Below are positions 47,013 to 54,237 of a stretch of 64,000 bases of DNA, one piece after another. Below the pieces are notes generated by a model, which saw only the letters and a program-made list of their open reading frames with translations, made no database searches and was not told where the DNA came from. Source of the DNA: Winogradskya humida (GTDB taxonomy: Bacteria; Actinomycetota; Actinomycetes; Mycobacteriales; Micromonosporaceae); the NCBI RefSeq assembly GCF_016862215.1, contig NZ_BOMN01000087.1, forward strand, positions 124,001-188,000, in the 5' to 3' direction. Each line of letters begins with the position of its first letter. Position 1 is the first letter of the stretch. The position numbers were made by a program, and so were the translations under genes.

Positions 47013-48182
47013 TTGGCCAGGGTGACGCTGCAGACGATCGCCGACCGGGTGGGCGTGAGCCGGATGACCGTGTCGAACGCGTTCTCCCGGCCGGATCAGC
47101 TCTCCCGCGTGTTGCGTGACCGGATTCTGGCCGCTGCTGACGAGCTCGGTTATGTCGGCCCGGATCCCGCCGCCCGCGCGCTGGCCCGGGGGACGACGGG
47201 CGCGGTCGGGATCCTGCTGACCGACTCGCTGAGCTACGCGTTCTCCGATTCCGTCGCCACGGCATTCCTCGGGGCGATCGCGGAGGAGCTGACGCCGACC
47301 GGGCTGGCGTTGACGTTGCTGACCGCGAGCTCCACCAGTGACGTGGTCCCGGCCCGCGACGTCGCCATGGACGGCGCGCTGGTCTACTCGTGCGACCCGG
47401 CATCCCCGGCGGTGGATCTGCTGACCCGCCGCGGTCTGCCGCTGGTCCACATCGACCAGGTCCCCCAGGACGGCCTGACCAGCGTGAACGTCGCCGACCG
47501 CGATGGCGCCCGGGCCGCCGCTGAGCACCTGGTGAGCCTGGGGCACCACCGGGTCGCGCTGCTGATGAGCGGTCTGCACGGCCCGCACGGCCTGATCGAC
47601 CCGGTCGCCTCCGACCTCGACGGGTACGCCTCGAAGCAGCGCCTGGCCGGCTGGCTGGACGCCCTCGGTCCGGCGGGTGCGCTGATCACCGCGGCCCGGG
47701 TGCCCGAGGTGGCCTTCGACGACGTCCGGCAGGCGACGCGGTTGCTGCTCGACCGCCCCGACCGGCCGACCGCTGTGCTGTGCTTCTCCGACGTCATCGC
47801 GATCGCCGTGATCGACGCCGCGCGGGAGCTGGGCCTGAGCGTCCCCGGTGACGTCTCCGTGGTCGGCTTCGACGACAGTCCAGCTGCGCTGCGTTTCCGT
47901 CCGGCGCTGACGACCGTACGTCAGGACGTCGTGCACAAGGGCCGTGCCGCCGCGGCCGCCCTGATCGCCGCGATGCGGGGCGAGGCCAAACCCGAACAGC
48001 TCCTCCTCCCCACCGAGCTGATCATCCGCGACAGCACCGGCCCCGCCGCCCGACCCCCGGGCACCTCACCGATACTGCCGGACGGCGACGCCGGCGAGCA
48101 TCGGCATGGTGGTGGGGTCGACCGGGCCGGGGTCGTGGCCGGGACGCCAGAGGGGGACCCAGACCAGGCCGGGCTCCAGTAG
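47013..48182 (+). CDS. LacI-family regulator next to sugar transporter
   Basis: A LacI regulator with HTH TLQTIADRVGVSRMTVSNAFS at the N-terminus and a sensor domain containing SVNVADRDGARAAAEHLVSLGHHRVALL and VVGFDDSPAALRFRPALTTVRQD. The start is uncertain: TTG at 47013 or GTG at 47022. The typical LacI end falls near LIIRDSTG; the last roughly 40 residues overlap the convergent methyltransferase gene by 117 bp and are probably non-functional read-on. It likely controls the chvE-gguAB operon. Confidence 0.85.
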   Translation: MARVTLQTIADRVGVSRMTVSNAFSRPDQLSRVLRDRILAAADELGYVGPDPAARALARGTTGAVGILLTDSLSYAFSDSVATAFLGAIAEELTPTGLALTLLTASSTSDVVPARDVAMDGALVYSCDPASPAVDLLTRRGLPLVHIDQVPQDGLTSVNVADRDGARAAAEHLVSLGHHRVALLMSGLHGPHGLIDPVASDLDGYASKQRLAGWLDALGPAGALITAARVPEVAFDDVRQATRLLLDRPDRPTAVLCFSDVIAIAVIDAARELGLSVPGDVSVVGFDDSPAALRFRPALTTVRQDVVHKGRAAAAALIAAMRGEAKPEQLLLPTELIIRDSTGPAARPPGTSPILPDGDAGEHRHGGGVDRAGVVAGTPEGDPDQAGLQ

Positions 48183-48863
48183 CTCGAAACCCGAGAACAG
48201 CGCGGCGATCTCGGCACGGCTGCGGGGCGTCGTGGTGGGGGCGTTCGTGGTGCGGTAGACGGTGTCGACCGTGTCGCGGGGGCCCTGGGTGAGGGCGTCG
48301 GTGGCGGGGTGGGTGAGGGCGAGGAAGCTGCCGGGTGGCAGGGCTTCACGCAGCTTGCGTACGGCCGGAAGTGCGGTCGTGTCCGGCAGGAACTGCAGCA
48401 CCGACAGCATCAGCAGCGCAATCGGCCGGTCGAAGTCCAGCAGCCGCTCGACCTCGGGGTGCTCGAGGATGCTCGCCGGGTCACCCAGATCGGCCTGCAC
48501 CGCCGCCGCGCCATGGTTGCCGTTGAGCAGCTCGTTGCTGTGCGCGACCGCTTCAGGGTCGATGTCGACGTAGACGACGTGGCTGTCCGGGGCGTGCTGC
48601 TGGGCGATCTCGTGGACGTTCCCGGCAGTGGGAATGCCGGAGCCGATGTCGAGGAACTGCCGGACGCCGGCCGCGGTCAGCTCGGTGACGGCGCGGCGCA
48701 GGAACGCGCGGTTCGCCCGGGCGATCTCCTTCAACGTGGGCACGGCGACGAGCACCCGCTCCGCCGCGGCGACGTCCGCCGGGGTGTGATGATTGCCGCC
48801 GAGATAGTAGTCGTACATGCGGGCCATGCTCGGCTTGTCCATCCCGGCAGCGTAGAAGCGCAT
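48066..48863 (-). CDS. SAM-dependent methyltransferase (DUF574 family)
   Basis: About 265 residues, the normal size of the actinomycete DUF574/Methyltransf_19 family. Landmarks are SMARMYDYYLGGNHHTPADVAAAERV, FLDIGSGIPTAGNVHEIAQ (SAM site) and YVDIDPEAVAHS. Substrate unknown; these proteins are very numerous in actinomycetes. The ATG at 48863 lies 28 bp after the Fic gene; 48842 is an alternative start. A long upstream open frame is rejected because it runs through the Fic gene. Confidence 0.85.
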   Translation of the reverse strand: MRFYAAGMDKPSMARMYDYYLGGNHHTPADVAAAERVLVAVPTLKEIARANRAFLRRAVTELTAAGVRQFLDIGSGIPTAGNVHEIAQQHAPDSHVVYVDIDPEAVAHSNELLNGNHGAAAVQADLGDPASILEHPEVERLLDFDRPIALLMLSVLQFLPDTTALPAVRKLREALPPGSFLALTHPATDALTQGPRDTVDTVYRTTNAPTTTPRSRAEIAALFSGFELLEPGLVWVPLWRPGHDPGPVDPTTMPMLAGVAVRQYR

Positions 48864-48891
48864 CCACAGCCCGGTCCACCGTGGAATCCGG

Positions 48892-50058
48892 TCAGTCGTT
48901 CGGGTACGGCGAGGTGAGGGAGAACGGGGTGCGGGCCAGCTCCAGTGTTGCCTCGGGGAAGCGTGGGCCCTCGGTGTAGTAGCGGGCGCGGGTGCGGCCG
49001 ACCGGTGCAAGGAGTCCGGCGCTCGCCAGATCCCGCAGATCGCGCTGGGCCTGCTGCAGGGTGAGCCCCTCGGCCTGTTCGTATCGTGCACGGCGGACCC
49101 GGCCGTCGATCGCGACGTCGTGCAACGCTGAGACGACACGCTCGTCCCACCCGGCGGCGCCGGCGAACGTCGCGAGCTGATCCCACACCGCCGCGGACTG
49201 GTTCATGCGATGCAGAACCGTCTGTGCCTGCTGGTGGTAGGCGGTCAGGTTGAACCTGATCCAGCCGGAAACCTCCCGGTCGGGCTGGTACGTAGCGCCG
49301 CGGCGCTGCAACTCGCGGTAGTACTCCCACGTGTTGCCCGGCATGCCGAGCCATGCCTCGATCGAGGAGAATTCCGGGGCGAGGACACCCTCGCGGGCGA
49401 TCAGGAGTGTCTGCAGTGACCGGGACATGCGGCCGTTGCCGTCGGCCCACGGGTGGATGGACACCAGGTGCAGGTGGGCCATGGCCGCCCGGATCAGCGG
49501 GTGGGCTTCGTCGTCGGCGTTGAGCCAGGCGACCAGTTCGCCCATCAACTCGGGGACGTCACCGGCATCGGGCGCGGTGTAGGCCGCGACCCGGGGATTG
49601 CGAGGGTCGGTGACGTAGACCGGTCCGCGGCGCCATTGCCCGGCTGGTTTGCGCTGAGTGTGGTGATGACCTTGCAGCATCCAGTGCAGAGCGTTCAACA
49701 GGCCCTTGCTGTATTGGAAGTCGGGGGCATCGTGCAGGGACTGCACGTAGGTCATCATGCGCTGGTACGCCAGGGTCTCTTCGCGGTTCTCGTCGGACAC
49801 ATCGACGTCCCGCTCGCCATCCATCAGATCCTGGGCGTCCTGCGTGGAGACGCGGAATCCTTCGATGGAGTTCGATGCGGCGACAGCGTCCGCGGTCAGG
49901 AATCTGCTGAGCCCGGATGTCCAGTTGCCGGGTCGCCCTCGCAGCTGGTGGCGAACCTGCTCGCGCATCTGTTCGACGTGGGTCAGGACCGCTCGGTCAG
50001 CCGCGGTCAGTGGTGGGGTGGGGAACAGCACAAGCAGACTTTGGAACCACGCAGTCAC
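48892..50058 (-). CDS. Fic-domain protein (class II AMPylase type)
   Basis: A 388-residue Fic protein. The Fic motif reads HPWADGNGRMSR with His202; the usual Phe of HxFxDGNGR is Trp. The inhibitory helix motif lies N-terminal (SNSIEG, Glu66), so activity is self-inhibited as in class II proteins. The C-terminal 90 residues look like a winged helix (TLQQAQRDLRDLASAGLL), common in chromosomal Fic-HTH proteins. It would transfer AMP to a protein target. GTG start at 50058 with a weak site. Confidence 0.88.
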   Translation of the reverse strand: MTAWFQSLLVLFPTPPLTAADRAVLTHVEQMREQVRHQLRGRPGNWTSGLSRFLTADAVAASNSIEGFRVSTQDAQDLMDGERDVDVSDENREETLAYQRMMTYVQSLHDAPDFQYSKGLLNALHWMLQGHHHTQRKPAGQWRRGPVYVTDPRNPRVAAYTAPDAGDVPELMGELVAWLNADDEAHPLIRAAMAHLHLVSIHPWADGNGRMSRSLQTLLIAREGVLAPEFSSIEAWLGMPGNTWEYYRELQRRGATYQPDREVSGWIRFNLTAYHQQAQTVLHRMNQSAAVWDQLATFAGAAGWDERVVSALHDVAIDGRVRRARYEQAEGLTLQQAQRDLRDLASAGLLAPVGRTRARYYTEGPRFPEATLELARTPFSLTSPYPND

Positions 50059-50096
50059 GGGGTCAAGGGCGATGCGTCGCCAGGTCGTTCCCGAAT

Positions 50097-50112
50097 TTTG
50101 GATCTATCCAAA
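50097..50112. promoter_or_regulatory. Dyad TTTGGAT-CT-ATCCAAA
   Basis: A perfect 7-bp inverted repeat with a 2-base centre, 38 bp upstream of the Fic start, in the divergent Fic/GH16 gap. AT-rich against its surroundings; candidate operator for either gene. Confidence 0.45.
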
Positions 50113-50242
50113 TGCATGGATCGGTGGTGATACTGGGGATCCGCCGGCCGGATGGCGTTCCCCCGATGTCCTGACGGGCATCGTCGCTCACGCGGCTTGA
50201 CGGACCCCCGTAGCGCTCTGTCATCCCCGGAGGTCTGGACGC

Positions 50243-51949
50243 ATGCCCTCGACATCGGTTTCACCCCGCAGGAGAGCGCTCTCTGTGCTCGCAGCCGTAC
50301 TCCTGCCGACAGCCATAGCCACCGCCGTGCCGCAGGTGGCGCACGCGGCCGTTCCCGCCCCGCCGGCCGGTTTCACGCTGACGTGGAGCGACGACTTCAA
50401 CGGTGCGGCCGGCACCGGCATCGATCAGAGCCTGTGGAAGTACGACACCGGGCCGGGCAGCAGCTTCGGGACCGGCGAGATCGAGACGATGACCAGCAGT
50501 ACCTCGAACGTCTACTACGACGGCGGGGGACACCTGGTGCTGCAGGCGTTGCACTCCGGCTCCGACCCGAGGAGCGGATGGACCTCCGGGCGGGTGGAGA
50601 CCCAGGCGGCGACGTTCGGTGCCGCAGCAGGCGGAGTCGTACGCATGGAGTCCGTCCTGCAGCAGCCCAACGTCACCACCGCGAACGGTGCGGGGTACTG
50701 GCCCGCGTTCTGGATGCTCGGCGCGCCGCTGCGGTCCGGGGTCACCTGGCCGAAGTCGGGCGAGGTGGACATCATGGAGGACATCAACGGCCGCAGCTCG
50801 GTCTTCAGCACCATCCACTGCGGCGTGAACCCCGGCGGGCCCTGCAACGAGTCGACCGGGATCGGCTCCGGGGAGCGGGCCTGTTCCGGCTGCCAGACCG
50901 GGTTCCATGACTATGCCGTGGAGATCGACCGCTCCACGTCGCCGGAGGAGATCCGGTTCTACCTCGACGGCGCGAACTTCTACACCGTCAAGGCGACCGC
51001 CGTCGACGCCACCACGTGGGCCGACGCGATCGATCACCCGTTCTTCATCATCTACGACCTGGCGATCGGCGGCGGCTTCCCCGACGCGTTCGGCGGCGGC
51101 CCGACCGCCGCCACGGTCTCCGGCGGCAAACTCATCATCGACTCGGTGGCCGTCTACAACAAAGGAGGTGGAGGCGGCGGCTCGGTGACCGGGCAGACCC
51201 TGACCGGCCCGGGCGGCAAGTGCGTGGACGTGGCCGGCGACGACACCGGCAGTGACGGCACCGCGGTCCAGCTCTGGGACTGCCAGTCCGGCGCGAAGGA
51301 CCAGCACTGGACCTGGAACGGCCAGAGCCTGCAGACCCTCGGCAAGTGCCTGGACATCGCCGGCGGTGCCAGCGCGGCGGGCACCAAACTCCAGCTCGCG
51401 ACGTGCAACAGCGGCGGCTACCAGAGTTGGGTCACCCAGCCCGACGGCTCCCTGAAGAACCCCGCCAGCGGCCGCTGCGCCGACTCCCCGAACGGTGCCA
51501 CCGCGAACGGCACCCGGCTGCAGATCTGGGACTGCAACGGTGCCGCCGCGCAGAAGTTCGCCATCGGCACCCCGATCTACGGCCCCGGCGGCAAGTGTGT
51601 GGATGTCGCCGGCGACGACACGGGCGGCGACGGCACCGCGGTCCAGCTCTGGGACTGCCAGCAGGCCACGGCGGCAGATCAGAAATGGACCTTCAACGGC
51701 CAGACTCTGCGTACGCTCGGCAAGTGCCTCGACATCGCCGGCGGCACCAGCACCGCGGGCACCAAGCTCCAGCTCGCGACGTGCAACAGCGGCGGCTACC
51801 AGAACTGGGTGGTCAACGCCGACGGCTCCCTGTCCAACCCGGCCAGCGGCCGCTGCGTCGACTCCCCGAACGGTGCCACCGCGAACGGCACCCGGCTGCA
51901 GATCTGGGACTGCAACGGCGCCGCCGCGCAGAAGTTCTCCCTGGCCTGA
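50243..51949 (+). CDS. Secreted GH16 beta-glucanase with two ricin-type lectin domains
   Basis: A 568-residue protein. Signal peptide to about residue 36, then a GH16 jelly-roll with the catalytic motif SGEVDIMEDI (E-x-D-x-x-E), a Gly-rich linker, and about 250 residues of two tandem ricin-B-type (CBM13) lectin stretches with repeated CLDIAGG and QLWDCQ/QIWDCN motifs. Likely cleaves beta-1,3- or mixed-linkage glucans such as laminarin or fungal wall. GGAGG before the ATG at 50243. The two lectin copies are almost identical in DNA, a recent duplication. Confidence 0.9.
   Translation: MPSTSVSPRRRALSVLAAVLLPTAIATAVPQVAHAAVPAPPAGFTLTWSDDFNGAAGTGIDQSLWKYDTGPGSSFGTGEIETMTSSTSNVYYDGGGHLVLQALHSGSDPRSGWTSGRVETQAATFGAAAGGVVRMESVLQQPNVTTANGAGYWPAFWMLGAPLRSGVTWPKSGEVDIMEDINGRSSVFSTIHCGVNPGGPCNESTGIGSGERACSGCQTGFHDYAVEIDRSTSPEEIRFYLDGANFYTVKATAVDATTWADAIDHPFFIIYDLAIGGGFPDAFGGGPTAATVSGGKLIIDSVAVYNKGGGGGGSVTGQTLTGPGGKCVDVAGDDTGSDGTAVQLWDCQSGAKDQHWTWNGQSLQTLGKCLDIAGGASAAGTKLQLATCNSGGYQSWVTQPDGSLKNPASGRCADSPNGATANGTRLQIWDCNGAAAQKFAIGTPIYGPGGKCVDVAGDDTGGDGTAVQLWDCQQATAADQKWTFNGQTLRTLGKCLDIAGGTSTAGTKLQLATCNSGGYQNWVVNADGSLSNPASGRCVDSPNGATANGTRLQIWDCNGAAAQKFSLA
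51206..51946 (+). repeat. Tandem 375-bp duplication in the lectin region
   Basis: 51206-51571 and 51581-51946 are near-identical direct repeats offset by exactly 375 bp (125 codons), with long identical tracts of DNA, including the run around 51484-51540 against 51859-51915. The identity extends through third codon positions, so the copy is recent or kept alike by recombination. Confidence 0.8.
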
Positions 51950-51961
51950 CCCGTTCGCCGC

Positions 51962-52000
51962 GCGCGGGCACCAGGGGCCGGAAGCGGATGGTGCCCGCGC
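51962..52000 (+). terminator. Terminator after the GH16 gene
   Basis: Perfect 12-bp stem GCGCGGGCACCA/TGGTGCCCGCGC with a 15-base loop, 12 bp past the stop codon. Confidence 0.75.
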
Positions 52001-52018
52001 ATCGGGGTCCTGCGGCGG

Positions 52019-52052
52019 GGAATGTATGGCGGCTGTATCGCTGGTCTCTAGC
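52019..52052 (+). promoter_or_regulatory. Shared promoter-like element before the GH26 gene
   Basis: GGAATGT (52019-52025), exactly 20 bases, then CTCTAGC (52046-52052), ending 36 bp before the start. The same two blocks with the same spacing lie before the 1685-residue protein gene at 62202-62169. Confidence 0.55.
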
Positions 52053-52088
52053 CTCCTGAGGTCAAATTCGGTCCTAACGGGAGCCTTC

Positions 52089-54230
52089 GTGCGTAGACCA
52101 CGTGCTGTACCCCTTCTCGCTGCCCTGACCCTGGTGCTGTCGTTTGCCGTCGCGGGTGGGGGATCGCCCGCCGAGGCGGCCGCCGCGACGCCCGTGGCCG
52201 GGCAGTACGTGCCGCTCACCCCGGCGCGCATCGTCAACCTCCAGCCCGTGGCCGGGGCGGCGACGTACACGTTCTCGCCTCTCGGTAAGGGCGGGGTCCC
52301 GGCCAGCGGTGTTTCGGCCATCGCCTACCAGTTGCACGCGCTGAGCGCCACTGGCAACGGCACGGTGACCGCGTTTCCCGCGGTTGCCGGTAGCAGTCCG
52401 CCCGGCACGTCCAACCTGAATTTCGTCAAGGACGTGTGGGCTGACAACGCTGTCGTGACCAAGCTCGGCACCGGCGGCCAGATCTCGCTCTACAACGGTT
52501 CCACCACGGCGGCGGAGGCCGACGTGAACGTCGACGTCGTCGGCTACTACACGGCTGCCGGTTCCACCACGGTCGGCTCGACCTATGTGCCGCTCAAGCC
52601 GGTCCGGATCGTCAGCGAAAAGCCCAACGCGGCCGCCGCCTACTACGATGTGACGCCGCTCGGTCAGGGCGGAGTGCCGCACAGTGGGGTCACCGCCGTC
52701 GTGGCGCACGTGACGACGACGGCCAGCACGGCGGGGGCGCTGCTCGCCTTCCCGCTGGGTGCGACCCACCCGACCGCCTCGGACAACCACTACGCCACCG
52801 GCGGGCGCTTCACGGCCCAGACCACGGTCAAGCTCGGCACCAACGGGACGTTCCGGATCTACACGACCACGGCGGTGACGCTGTGGGTGGAGATCGTCGG
52901 CTACTTCCAGGATGCCACCGGCTCGGCCACCGGGTCCGTGTTCACCGCGGTCACGCCCGCCCGGGTCCTCGGCCGGCCGGTCATCACGGCGGACACCACC
53001 AGCACGTTCGCGCTTGCCGGGCTCGGTGGGGTGCCCGCGACCGGGTCGTCCGCCGTCGCGTTCAACCTGACCGCCTACTCGGAGAGCGGCACCCTGGCGG
53101 GTGGGCTCAGCGTCTACGCGGCCGACGAGGCGCAGCCGGTCGCGCGGCAGCTGTCCTATCAGGCCAGTACCCGACGCTGGCCGACCCAGCAGGTGTCGCA
53201 CCTGAGCCAGGACGGCAAGGTCGCGATCCACAACACCGCCGCGGGCAGCGTCGTGCTGCTCATCGACGTGCTCGGTTACTACACCCCGACCGGGCTACGG
53301 GCGAGCGGCCTGCCGTGGAGCTCCGGCGTCAACCCGCAGAGTCAGACCACCGAGCGGGCCGACGACTTCGCCGACTTCCGCGGCGCGAAGGTCGACAACG
53401 TCACCCTCTTCCCGCGGCGTGACAACTGGGACACCGTCGACGACGCCCAGTGGATCGAGGACGGTCTGCCGTCCGGGTTCACCCCCGCCCGTGACGACCT
53501 GATCATGACTATCCCGCTGTGGCCCGGCGGCGGCGTCAACAACGTCTCCTTCACCGGTACGCAGACCCAGTGGCAGGACCTGGCCAGGACGATCGCTGAT
53601 GCCGACCCGGACGCGTATGTGCGGCTCGGCTGGGAGATGAACCTGCCGAACTGGTACTGGAAGCTCACCGACGCCAACCAGGCTGCCTGGCAGGCCTCCT
53701 TCATCCAGGCCGTGCAGTGGATGAAGGCCGCCGCCCCGGGGCTGCGGATCGTCTACAACCCCAACAAGGGCGCCGACCAGACCTGCGACAACGAGTGCAG
53801 CGTGCAGGTCTTCGAGGCAGTGCGGGACTACGTCGACGTGTACGCGATCGACTCGTACGACTCCTGGAACCCGGACACCGGAACCGCCGGCACCGACGAG
53901 CACTTCAACGGCTATCGCCGGCTCAACGAGTCGCTCGCCCTCGCCACGGCCAACGGCACGAAGTTCGCGGTCGCGGAGTGGGGCGTCGCCTGCAACATCT
54001 ACAACGCCGACCCCGACCTCAACTGCCAGTGGTACGGCCACGCCGGTGGCGACAACCCGCAGTACATCCACGACTACATGGGCTGGTTCGCCGACAATGC
54101 CGGTGACCTCGCCTACGAGTCCTACTTCGACGAGCCCGGCGCGTACATCCGCTCCTCGCTGAGCGACACCCCGATCGGGCCGCTCGCACCCGCGGCCTAC
54201 AAGGCGGAGGTCGCGGCCAACAAGATGTGA
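52089..54230 (+). CDS. Secreted GH26-type glycosidase with three N-terminal surface repeats
   Basis: A 713-residue protein. Signal peptide to about residue 33, then three repeats of about 115 residues built on VPLTPARIV, LGxGGVPxSGVxAV, SLYNxxT and VDVVGYY, a repeat type common on actinomycete surface proteins. The C-terminal about 320 residues are a GH26-like TIM barrel (mannanase/glucanase type) with acid/base Glu in RLGWEMNLPNWYW and nucleophile Glu in FAVAEWGVAC. GGGAG before the GTG at 52089 decides the start. The repeats match those of the 57103-62160 protein. Substrate uncertain: mannan or mixed glucan. Confidence 0.82.
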   Translation: MRRPRAVPLLAALTLVLSFAVAGGGSPAEAAAATPVAGQYVPLTPARIVNLQPVAGAATYTFSPLGKGGVPASGVSAIAYQLHALSATGNGTVTAFPAVAGSSPPGTSNLNFVKDVWADNAVVTKLGTGGQISLYNGSTTAAEADVNVDVVGYYTAAGSTTVGSTYVPLKPVRIVSEKPNAAAAYYDVTPLGQGGVPHSGVTAVVAHVTTTASTAGALLAFPLGATHPTASDNHYATGGRFTAQTTVKLGTNGTFRIYTTTAVTLWVEIVGYFQDATGSATGSVFTAVTPARVLGRPVITADTTSTFALAGLGGVPATGSSAVAFNLTAYSESGTLAGGLSVYAADEAQPVARQLSYQASTRRWPTQQVSHLSQDGKVAIHNTAAGSVVLLIDVLGYYTPTGLRASGLPWSSGVNPQSQTTERADDFADFRGAKVDNVTLFPRRDNWDTVDDAQWIEDGLPSGFTPARDDLIMTIPLWPGGGVNNVSFTGTQTQWQDLARTIADADPDAYVRLGWEMNLPNWYWKLTDANQAAWQASFIQAVQWMKAAAPGLRIVYNPNKGADQTCDNECSVQVFEAVRDYVDVYAIDSYDSWNPDTGTAGTDEHFNGYRRLNESLALATANGTKFAVAEWGVACNIYNADPDLNCQWYGHAGGDNPQYIHDYMGWFADNAGDLAYESYFDEPGAYIRSSLSDTPIGPLAPAAYKAEVAANKM

Positions 54231-54237
54231 CGCCGGC

